64,000 nt of DNA from NCBI RefSeq assembly GCF_046630445.1, contig NC_092342.1:176348501-176412500 (forward strand), given 5' to 3'. The position numbers and the translations under genes are program-made. This document shows, piece after piece, positions 1 to 11,578 of this stretch. Below the pieces are notes generated by a model. It was given only the letters and a program-made list of their open reading frames with translations, was not told the origin of the DNA and made no database searches. How positions within the stretch are numbered: position 1 is the stretch's first letter; the number at the start of each line of letters is the position of its first letter. The DNA is from Rutidosis leptorrhynchoides (lineage: Eukaryota > Streptophyta > Magnoliopsida > Asterales > Asteraceae).

Positions 1-382
1 AACTTACGTTTATTTATTGACAGGCAGTTTAGATAGACAAGTCCTGTTATATGAAAAAGTGTTTTCGTACAGCTGAAAACTACATCAATTGATTACTATG
101 GAATTTCCATCGACAAACATATGGAACCAAATACTATATTGTAAAGTATTTATACTTAATATTTCGTTAACGTTATCAAGTTATAATATATACTCGTATT
201 CATATATAATCTTTTACGTTTGTTTAATGGTTCGTGAATCATTGGAATTTGGTCGAGGTTTAAATGAATATATAAACATAGTTTAAAATTCTTGTGATTC
301 AACTTAACGAACTTTGCTTCTCGTGTCGGAATAATATAACGATTAAAGTTTAAATTTGGTCGGAAATTCCCGGCTCGTCACA
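1..382 (-). repeat. E1 3' LTR, partial
   Basis: Ends in GTCACA, the reverse complement of the TGTGAC U3 start seen in the related LTRs. It is followed directly by the 3' LTR-adjacent tract. Matches the right end of the 5' LTR at 6944-7325 with few substitutions. A short ORF here (89-286) is repeated at 7032-7229 only because both lie in the LTR. Confidence 0.9.
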
Positions 383-420
383 GTACCTACACGTTAAAGA
401 AATTTCGTCCCGAAATTTGG
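383..420 (-). other. E1 plus-strand priming region with palindrome
   Basis: On the minus strand this reads as the tract just upstream of the 3' LTR. A perfect inverted repeat, AAATTTCG on one side and CGAAATTT on the other with a three-base loop (400-418), is followed by a G-rich TAACG(T)GTAGGTAC stretch that abuts the LTR. The same arrangement recurs beside the 3' LTRs at 18727-18762, 30220-30255 and 42567-42602. Confidence 0.75.
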
Positions 421-812
421 GTGGGGTGGTTATGGTTACTCATAAAAATGTTTTCATGACGAATATGAGTTGGTATATAGAGTTTTATCATTACTGAGTA
501 ATATAAATAAAACGATTCGATTACTCGAAGAGTACGAGTGAAGTTTTCTCAAAAAGATTGGAATGAAAAATAGAGTTTCGTCTTAACTTTTGACATGGTA
601 TTGATTGAATTCCGGAATTCAAGGGATTTAAAGAAAATCTTCGAAATCTAAAAGATTTGTTTCTTTGAGAATAAGGAAATTAAAATCTTTCGAATTAAAT
701 GCGGAGATCTATCTTGATTTCCCTATCAAATCTTTTACTATAAATTAACTTCTTCCATTCCGTTATTTTTACCATTCTTATACTTAATTTTCAAATTCAA
801 AAGATTGTGAAA

Positions 813-986
813 ATGCTTAATCCAGTTCTAATCCTTGTCCTCACCCTTACTATCGTAACAATAATTCTCCTTTTCCAACTTCCACCAGAGGAATCTGTTT
901 TCTTCTACTTTGCCCTTGGGGTTATAGTGCTTTTATTTCTCCCGTGTCTTTATGTGGCGATAAGCATTGATATACACGGTTTGTAA
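813..986 (+). CDS. antisense two-helix membrane peptide, 57 aa (copy A)
   Basis: ATG at 813, TAA at 984-986. It is antisense to E1 and starts about 430 bases inside the 3' LTR edge. Residues 5-21 (starting VLILVL) and 29-50 (containing ALGVIV and LPCLYVAI) are strongly hydrophobic. A short polar turn, QLPPEES, separates them, so a membrane hairpin is predicted. Copies at 30660-30833 and 17537-17710 have exactly the same length, start and stop, and share about 75% and 63% of residues with this one. By hand count, differences from copy B fall 8/7/20 on codon positions 1/2/3, and from copy C 18/5/24. The sense strand here is full of stops. I do not recognise the family. Antisense extra ORFs are known in other plant Ty3/gypsy lineages. 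Confidence 0.72.
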   Translation: MLNPVLILVLTLTIVTIILLFQLPPEESVFFYFALGVIVLLFLPCLYVAISIDIHGL

Positions 987-1235
987 TTTATGTGTTGTTA
1001 TCGTGCTTTATATTCTCCCTTATATTTCAATGTTCTTATTTCTGTTCCCTATAAACACTGTCATCCATAGTTAATACTTCCTCTTATTTGCTGCGATTTA
1101 TACTCCAATTTCTATTTCGGAGCTTTGTCCCTTCGTTTCTTCTTCTTGCGGTTAGGCGTCTCTTGTAATGGTCCAGAACTCATATATATAAATTTTGGAA
1201 TGAACACAGTTAATGTTCTAGGAAAGAAATGGTAA
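987..1235 (+). other. in-frame open stretch after the antisense ORF (copy A, one stop)
   Basis: The frame continues past the TAA of the 57-codon ORF for another 83 codons at the same length as copy C, but here it is broken by a TAG near codon 28. Shared patches include CHP, ICC.LY and a run of phenylalanines (FRFFFLRL). Codon-position counts between copies B and C are flat (15/13/13), so I see no protein-level constraint. It is listed because the frame is kept, not because it is thought to be translated. Confidence 0.3.
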
Positions 1236-3848
<2,613 letters not shown>

Positions 3849-4424
3849 TTATGCTGCTGGTGCTGTTGATGGTGGTACTATTGCTGTTGGTGTTACAAGT
3901 GTTGTTGGTGCTGAGGTTGATGATGATGTTGGTGTAGTAAGTATAGCTTGTAAATCACGCACCATTCTTGTCAGGGTTTCTATCCTACCCTCTATCATTT
4001 TTATCCATCCACTCATCTGATTCGATAGATCTTGATTATCAATTCGAAGTTCCCTAACTTCGTCTAATATTCCCCTTCGATTGTTATTCGGAAGTAGAGG
4101 TTGAATATTTTCTGAGATTGCAGTAATGCGACCTTCGAGGTGGAAAACTTTAGCAAGAAGGGTGAATACAGTGTTGCGCATAGGTTCATCGGTGAGTACA
4201 TCGTTTTCTCCGATGTTAGGAGGTAAGTTTGGTTCGTGGTAGGGCTCGCCTTCTTCATTTCTCCATCGAGTGAGTAAGTCTCGGACCCACCCCCATCTTC
4301 TCCAGAAAGAAAAATAACTAAATGGTTGAGGCACTTCTGGTTCATTGACTTCGGAGTCTGCTTCAATATACATCTCGAAATCGCTTCTGGAACTAATGGA
4401 ATCCAAAATAGGTGTAGGATCCAT
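3849..4424 (-). CDS. gag-position coiled-coil protein of the non-autonomous family, 191 aa
   Basis: Start at 4424 (MDPTP), about 390 bases downstream of the primer site on the element's sense strand. Residues 1-35 are acidic and Ser-rich. A tryptophan block (FWRRWGWVRDLL) is followed by EEGEPY and EPMRNTVFTLL. Residues 115-165 look like a coiled coil (DEVRELR..., EGRIETLTRMVRDLQA), and the tail is Thr/Pro/Ala-rich. No CCHC knuckle and no major homology region are visible, so it is gag-like by position only. Broken homologues lie at 14151-15010, 33404-33892 and 61636-62485. This is the only uninterrupted copy. It appears to be a contraction that fuses the N-terminal module to the C-terminal coiled coil. 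Confidence 0.65.
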   Translation of the reverse strand: MDPTPILDSISSRSDFEMYIEADSEVNEPEVPQPFSYFSFWRRWGWVRDLLTRWRNEEGEPYHEPNLPPNIGENDVLTDEPMRNTVFTLLAKVFHLEGRITAISENIQPLLPNNNRRGILDEVRELRIDNQDLSNQMSGWIKMIEGRIETLTRMVRDLQAILTTPTSSSTSAPTTLVTPTAIVPPSTAPAA

Positions 4425-4650
4425 CTCTCACGATCGGTTAAAGGGTTTTGATATGAAATGATATTTGAATATCGAATGATATTATAATTATATATAGAAT
4501 ATCTATACATACTTCCAAAGATCCCGTGAATTACGGAGATAATTAAGGAAACGTGTTAGATAAAGTCTACAGTGACAGATACGCTAAGATATGAATTTTT
4601 GTCTATACACTATCTATGCAGTCAATGCAGTAAAACGTGTCTAGACTAAG

Positions 4651-4713
4651 AATAATGAGCAGGTAATTTTCTAAGGATGATAAGCAGATGAATTCTGACA
4701 AAAATGATAAGCA
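4651..4713 (-). other. E1 leader with three TGCTTATCATT-type repeats
   Basis: On the sense strand, three near-copies of TGCTTATCATT lie 25-30 bases apart between the primer site and the gag-position ORF. Matching triplets occur in the compound element (13834-13900) and in E3 (34122-34187). Confidence 0.55.
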
Positions 4714-4816
4714 AAACTTTTGACATGCAGACACGGTCGAAGTCCAGACTCTCTAATGCATTCTAACGACTATCAGTTAGACACACTAATGCAAGACCTG
4801 GTTCGCTAAGACCACC

Positions 4817-4828
4817 GCTCTGATACCA
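4817..4828 (-). other. E1 primer binding site (tRNA-iMet type)
   Basis: Minus strand reads TGGTATCAGAGC, the standard plant primer site complementary to the 3' end of initiator tRNA-Met. It sits two bases inside the 5' LTR edge at 4831. Confidence 0.92.
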
Positions 4829-4830
4829 AC

Positions 4831-7325
4831 TGAAAGGACCCGTTCATATACATTATAAACGATTCACAATAGTTGATTATATCGCGAGGTATTTGACCTC
4901 TATATGATACATTTTACAAACATTGCATTCGTTTTTAAAAGATAAACTTTCTTTACAAAGAAAGTTGACAGGCATGCATACCATTTCATAATATCCACTA
5001 TCCAACTATAATTGACTTAATAATAATCTTGATGAACTCAATGACTCGAATGCAACGTCTTTCGAAAATATATGTCATGAATGACTCCAAGTAATATCTT
5101 TAAAATGAGCAAATGCACAGCGTAAGATTTCTTTAATACCTGAGAATAAACATGCTTTAAAGTGTCAACCAAAAGGTTGGTGAGTTCATTAGTTTAACAT
5201 AATCATTCATTTTCATCATTTTAATAGACCACAAGAATTTCATTTCCAGTTCTCATAAATATACGTCCCATGCATAGAGACAAAAATCATTCATATGGTG
5301 AACACCTGGTAACTGACATTAACAAGATGCATATAATAATATCCCCTATCATTCCGGGATCCTCCTTCGGACATGATATAAATTTTGAAGTACTAAAGCA
5401 TCCGGTACTTTAGATGGGGTTCGTTAGGCCCATTAGATCTATCTTTAGGATTCGCGTCAATTAGGGTGTATGTTCCCTAATTCTTAGATTACCAGACTTA
5501 ATAAAAAGGGGCATATTCGATTCGATAATTCAACTATATAATGTAGTTTCAATTACTTGTGTCTATTTCGTAAAACAGTTATAAAAACAGCGCATGTATT
5601 CTCAGTCCCAAAAATATATATTGCGAAAGCATTTGAAAAGGGAATAATGAAACTCACCATACTGTATTTTGTAGTAAAATACATATAACGTCATTGAACA
5701 AGTGAAAGGTTGGCCTCGGATTCACGAACGTATCAATATTGAGATTCAATATTGCAGGAAAGGTACGTAGACATAACGGAGATGACAAACACTAAATTTG
5801 ACCTCATGAGCATAGCCATGAACCATACCCATCACCTCCATAGCTACAACCCATAATTTCCTTGGCCCTATCCTACTCGAATATCATATTCTGAACTCGC
5901 TCATTCATGACCTCGTAGTAGTATTTTATGTATAAATAATAATAATAACACTCATAAATAATATTAGTTTGAATAATACTAATAGTTATACTAATATTAA
6001 TAATAATAATAATAATAATAATAAAAATAATAATAATAAGAATAATAATATTAAATATAAATATATACGGAGTACTTGTGATATGTGTGTGTGTTGTGTT
6101 TTAAATGAAATGAACCAGAGACACATGCGACTAGTTTTATACATATTTTGTCAAACCACACCCCATGCAATCGCATGGGGTTTGTGGATGTTCCTCATGC
6201 GTTCGCATGAACAAACCATACAGCTGGTATCCATCTCTTGCCGACACTTCGTTTGTTCTTATTACATCTAATTCCATTTACGTATCATAAGAACTTTATA
6301 TATTATTTTATATATAATATATTTAATCTTTAGAATTAATTAAATATTATATTATATTTACGTTCATGGTAAAAATATAATTTTTACAAAAATGACATGG
6401 GCGTGGTCTCACTACTCATGTACCACTTTCGGTTTTTCGAGCGCACTTTTGTACGTTTAGAAAACTAGCCTTTTACGTTACGCGGAGTGTACCTTTAATA
6501 ATAATTTGATTTATTTATCAAAAAAATGTTTTATGAAAATATATCTTATAAAATTTGAGCGTCGTGGTCATTTGCTTCTATAAACTAGTGACTCGTTGTT
6601 TACCAAAAATATTTTATTTTAAATTAAGACGTTTTATGATGAGGTTAGAATATATATACATTTTTTAGAAATATGAATTTGTATTCAAAATCTTTCATCT
6701 AACAATATAACATTTAGTTTTTTTTTTCTTCAAAACTATTTATTTTTCAAAGTTTATTTTTATTTCATTTAGGAAAATAGTTTAGCGCGTAACATTTTCT
6801 TTTTAAGAATTTAAATGGATACAAGTACTAATCGTTTTTAAATATCAATTGCGTCACTAGGTGGGTGTTACCACCGTATACTTAATTTGAAAACATATAT
6901 AATTAATGAACACGTTTTAAATACACGTTACAACCAATATTTCAACTTACGTTTATTTATTGACAGGCAGTTTAGATAGACAAGTCCTGTTATATGAAAA
7001 AGTGTTTTCGTATAGCTGAAAACTACATCAATTGATTATTATGGAATTTCCATCGACAAACATATGGAACCAAATACTATATTGTAATGTATTTATACTT
7101 AATATTTCGTTAACGTTATCAAGTTATAATATATACTCGTATTCATATATAATCTTTTACGTTTGTTTAATGGTTCGTGAATCATTAGAATTTGGTAGAG
7201 GTTTAAATGAATATATAAACATAGTTTAAAATTCGTGTGATTCAACTTATCAAACTTTGCTTATCGTGTCGGAATAATATAACGATTAAAGTTTAAATTT
7301 GGTCGGAAATTCCCGGGTCGTCACA
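4831..7325 (-). repeat. E1 5' LTR, about 2.5 kb
   Basis: Bounded by the primer site on the left and GTCACA on the right. The U5 side holds the conserved hairpin (5166-5180) and the BglII-like AGATCTAT block shared by every LTR of this group. The U3 side contains (AAT)n near 6000-6045 and two nested hairpins at 6150-6215. No protein is supported; the Asn-rich ORF 5969-6271 is repeat-derived. Confidence 0.9.
6150..6215. other. paired CATGC..GCATG hairpins in E1 U3
   Basis: CCCCATGCAATCGCATGGGG (6161-6180) forms a stem extended by flanking CCACA/TGTGG. It is followed by TCATGCGTTCGCATGA (6195-6210). A similar pair occurs at 25198-25246 in the Athila intron. Confidence 0.7.
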
Positions 7326-8859
7326 CATCATTACTACCTCAGGTTTTGTGGATAAACCTAATGGAAATGAGAAAAATAGATCTAGCTTCAAAGGATCCTT
7401 GGATGGTTTGAAAGTTCTTGAAGTAGAATCATGACACGAAAACAAGTTCAAGTAAGATTTCCACTCGAAATAAGATTGTTAAAGTTATAGAAATTGAATC
7501 AAAGTTTGAATATGAGTATTACCTTGTATTAGAAAGATATCTTACTGTAAATAAGAAAGATTTCTTGAGATTGGATGATCACTCAAAGTGGATTTGCAAG
7601 GTTGGAAGTACGCTAGCAAACTTGGAAGTGTTCTTGGTGTGTTCTTGAGTAGTTGTTTTATAACTTGGTCTATGTATGGATTTATGAACTAGATTGAGCT
7701 AGATTTTGATGAAGATGATGAAGAACACTTAGAACAAAGGAAGAACACTTGAGAGAGATGAGTTTGATTCAAGAAAAATTGAAAATGAAAGTGTTTGTGT
7801 GTGCTATCCTTCACGTGAAATGGGGTGTTCATAAAGGCTCCATTAGTTTGTAATCTTATGAGATATTTCATGCTAGATATTAAATGATGGTTCCCACATG
7901 GTTAGGTGACTCACATGGGCTGCTAAGAGCTGATCATTGGAGTGTATATGTCAATAGTAAATATATTTAGAAGCTGTGTATTGTACGAGTACAAATACGA
8001 GTGCATACGAGTAGAATTGTTGATGAAAATGAATGAGGATGTAATTATAAGCATTTTTTCAAAATAGAAGTACTTTGATAAGTGTCTTGAAGTCTTTCAA
8101 AATTGTATGAATACATACTAAAATACTACATGTATATACATTTTAACTGAGTCGCTAAGTCATCGTTAGTCGTTACATGTAAGTGTTGTTTTGAAACCTT
8201 TAGGTTAACGATATTGTTAAATGTTGTTAACCCATTGTTTATTATATCAAATGAGATGTTAAATTATTACATTATCATGATATCATGATGTATTAATATA
8301 TCTTAATATGATATATATATATATATATACATTAAATGTCGTTACAACGATAATAGTTACATATATGTCTCGTTTCGAAATCATTAAGTTAGTAGTCTTG
8401 TTTTTACATATGTAGTTCATTGTTAATACACTTAATGACATGATTACTTATCATTTATCATGATTAAACATAGTGTATCAATATCTTAATATGATTCTTA
8501 TGTATTTAGTAAGACGTTGTTATAACGATAATCGTTATATATATCGTTTTCGAGTTTCTTAATTCACTAGTCTCATTTTTGTGTATAACTCATTGTTAAT
8601 ATACCTAATGAGATACTTACTTATCAAAATATCATGTTAACTATATATATAACCATATATATGTCATCATTTAGTTTTTACAAGTTTTAATGTTCGTGAA
8701 TCACCGGTCAACTTGGGTGGTCAATTGTCTATATAAAACCTATTTCCATTAATCAAGTCTTAACAAGTTTGATTGCTTAACATGTTGGAAATACTTAATC
8801 ATGTAAATATCAAATTCATTAAATATATATATAAACATGGAAAAGTTCGGGTCACTACA
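7326..8859 (-). repeat. truncated minus-strand LTR of another gypsy family
   Basis: Right end GGGTCACTACA is a reverse-complemented LTR start (TGTAGTGACCC), the same end type as E3. It runs through low-GC sequence with repeated 'ACGATAATCGTTA' and 'AATGAGATACTTACTTATCA' style blocks. Directly after it the Athila frame resumes. The left end is cut by E1, so its other half and left TSD lie outside the window. It is probably a solo LTR that E1 entered. No gene is supported inside. Confidence 0.7.
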
Positions 8860-9310
8860 ATGCTAGTTAAAGTTGGTACTTTAGTATTTCCAGTAGATTT
8901 TGTTATTCTGGACATGGAAGAAGATTCTCGAGTTCCTCTTATATTAGGAAGACCATTCTTAAACACGGCTAAAGCAATAATATACGTGTTTGGTAAGAAA
9001 CTGACCCTAAGTATAGAGGATGAGAGTGTTACCTTTTCTGTAGATAGAGCCATGCAACAACAGCAATCTGCAGATGATACATGTTATTACATTCAAACTA
9101 TAGATTCACATGCAGAATTGCTAGAAGAATTTTCAGAATTACAAGGAACAGGAGAATGTTCTTTAGGAGAAGGAACTGAACCAATTGATGAATTTGAAAT
9201 GTTAGCCTCACTTATGGCTAATGAATACGAACCAACAACAGAAGAACTTCAAATTTTAAAAGAGGAAGACAGATATCGATACAAATCATCAATAGAAGAA
9301 CCACCGATAT
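8860..9310 (+). pseudogene. Athila protease C-terminal part
   Basis: The ORF that begins at 8773 is chimeric: its first 29 codons are LTR sequence, and Athila coding resumes at the Met of MLVKVGT (8860). The block VDFVILDMEED followed by ILGRPFL is the C-terminal half of the plant gypsy retropepsin. The catalytic DTG/DSG loop should lie upstream and is missing from the window. An acidic linker follows (about residues 100-180 of the ORF). This position suits the Athila/Tat side of the Ty3 tree. Confidence 0.85.
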
Positions 9311-10440
9311 TAGAGTTAAAGCAACTTCCAAACCATTTGGAATACGCTTATTTACATGGTGAATCTGAATTACCTGTAATAGTATCGTCTTCTCTTACAG
9401 AAAATGAAAAATCTCAACTCATTTATGTGCTAAAAGCTCATAAACCAGCTATTGCATGGAAGATTCGTGACATTAAAGGCATAAGTCCTTCGTATTGCAC
9501 ACATAAAATCCTTATGGAAGAAGGTCATAAAACCTATGTGCAACGCCAACGAAGACTAAATCCTAATATGCAAGATGTTGTTAAGAAAGAAATTATTAAA
9601 CTGCTCGATGCAGGTTTAATTTATCCAATCTCTGATAGTCCATGGGTAAATTCCAGTTCAATGCGTGCCTAAGAAGGGTGGCATGACTGTCATCACAAAT
9701 GAAAAAAATGAGCTTATTCCTACTAGGACTGTAACAGGATGGCGTGTTTGTATTGATTATAGAAAATTAAATGACGCCACTAGAAAAGATCACTTTCCCT
9801 TACCTTTCATTGATCAAATGTTGGAAAGATTAGCCGGGAATAGTTACTATTGTTTTCTTGACGGTTTTTCCAGATATTTTCAAATTCCAATTACAGCCGA
9901 GGACCAAGAAAAAACCACATTCACGTGCCCTTATGGTACTTTTGCTTACAAACGCATGCCATTTGGACTTTGCAACACCCCTGCAACCTTTCAAAGGTGC
10001 ATGATGGTTATTTTTCACGACATGATAGAAGAATGCATGGAAGTTTTCATGGATGACTTTTCAATCTTCGGTGATACTTTTGAAACATGTCTAGTTAATC
10101 TTGAACGAATGCTTATTAGATGCGAAAAATAAAATCTAGTTCTTAATTGGGAGAAATGCCATTTCATGGTTAAAGAAGGCATCGTTCTTGGTCATAAAAT
10201 TTCAAAAGAAGGAATTGAAATGGATAGAGCTAAAGTAGATGTAATTGCTAAACTTCCACATCCCACCAATGTTAGAGGAGTTAGGAGTTTTCTAGGGCAT
10301 GCCGGTTTTTGCCGACGTTTCATAAAAGATTTTTCTAAAATTGCCACTCCTATGAATAAACTCCTAGAAAAGGATGCTCCATTCATCTTTTCAGTTGAAT
10401 GCATCAAATCTTTTAATATTCTTAAAGAAAAACTCACTAA
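9311..10440 (+). pseudogene. Athila reverse transcriptase, broken
   Basis: Recognisable RT blocks in order: WRVCIDYRKLN, HFPLPFIDQMLERL, FLDGFSRYFQI with the first catalytic Asp, MPFGLCNTPATFQRCM, and FMDDFSIFG (the FMDD form of YxDD). Then come VLGHKIS, RSFLGHAGFCRRF and EKDAPF of the connection region. A one-base frameshift near 9650 separates the N-terminal part from the rest. TAA at 10130-10132 interrupts it before NLVLNWEKCHF. Catalytic Asp residues are still encoded, but the frame is dead. Confidence 0.93.
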
Positions 10441-10870
10441 TGCGCCGATCATGATAACTCCAAATTGGAATCTACCATTTGAACTTATGTGCGATGCAAG
10501 GGATTTTGCAATGGGAGCCGTTTTAGGATAAAGGATTGAAAAACAATTTCAACCTATTTATTACGCTAGTAAGACGTTACAAGGAGCACAAATGAATTAC
10601 ATAACTACTGAAAAAGAACTCCTCGCCATTATCTTTGCTCTTGACAAATTTCGTTCATATCTCGTTTTAGCTAAAACGGTGGTCTATACCTACCATTCTG
10701 CTCTTAGATACCTATTTTCAAAACAAGATGCTAAACCACGATTAATCCGTTGGATCTTACTCTTACAAGAGTCGATATTGAAATCCGAGACAAAAAGGGA
10801 GCAGAAAACCTTGCAGCTGATCATCTTTCTCATCTTGAAAATCTTGAATTAGAAGTTCTAAATGAATCGG
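10441..10870 (+). pseudogene. Athila RNase H, broken with a lost catalytic Asp
   Basis: CDARDFAMGAVLG (first Asp) is followed at once by TAA at 10529-10531 where Gln is usual. [19 protein letters not shown] carries the Glu. In the usual YTDHSALRYL motif this copy reads [10 protein letters not shown], so a conserved catalytic Asp is replaced by Tyr. A one-base deletion near 10770 shifts the frame between WILLLQE and [16 protein letters not shown]. Confidence 0.88.
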
Positions 10871-11059
10871 CCATACAAGATAACTTTCCTGATGAATATC
10901 TATTGAAAATCGATTATAATGAAATTCCATGGTTTGCAGACTATGTAAACTATTTAGTATGTGGATTCCTTGAAAAAGGGTTGTCGTACAAAAAACGAAA
11001 TAAAATTTTTAGTGATATAAAACACTATTTTTGGGAAGATCCACATTTGTTTAAAAGTT

Positions 11060-11578
11060 GTACCGATGGAATAATACACCGATGCGTATTCGGAGATGAA
11101 TCTAGTCAAATCTTAAACCATTGTCACACAGGACCAACAGGAGGGCATTATGGGCCTCACCTCACAGCAAGAAAAGTTTACGACGCTGGATTATATTGGC
11201 CTACAATTTTCAAAGACGCGCACCTTCTTTGTAAATCCTGTAATGCTTGTCAAAGGGCCGGAAAATTAAGTCAACATGATGAAATGCCACAAAATGTCAT
11301 TCAAGTATGTGAAGTATTTGACGTTTGAGGTATTGACTTTATGGGTCCATTTCCAAAATCTCATAATAATATCTACATTCTCGTTGCCATTGATTATGTA
11401 TCTAAATGGGCGGAAGCACAAGCTCTCCCAACTAACGATGAATGAGTTGTAGTCAACTTCTTAAAACGTCTTTTTGCTAGGTTCGGAACACCGAAAGCTT
11501 TAATAAGTGATCGGGGTACTCATTTTTATAATAATCAACTTGAGAAAGTTCTCAAAAGATATGGAGTAACTCATAAAA
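11060..11578 (+). pseudogene. Athila integrase, N-terminal half
   Basis: The HHCC zinc-binding domain is clear: HCHTGPTGGHYG (His-His) and CKSCNACQ (Cys-Cys) between 11110 and 11260. The core begins at GIDFMGPFP (first Asp) and reaches SDRGTHFY (second Asp). TGA at 11326 replaces the usual Trp before GIDF, and TGA at 11443 probably replaces Arg. The ORF stops at 11578 where the compound unit was inserted. It resumes in frame at 23070. Confidence 0.92.
11574..11578 (+). repeat. TSD TAAAA, left copy, compound unit
   Basis: TAAAA precedes the LTR start TGTGACAACC and is repeated at 23065-23069. Removing 11579-23069 restores the integrase reading frame exactly. Confidence 0.93.

Noticed and set aside
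987..1235. The in-frame open stretch behind the 57-codon antisense ORF (also 30834-31097 and 17288-17536) as part of a longer or read-through protein
   Set aside because: It is open in two of three copies, but differences between B and C are spread evenly over codon positions (15/13/13). Copy A has an internal stop, and only one copy has ATG at the front.
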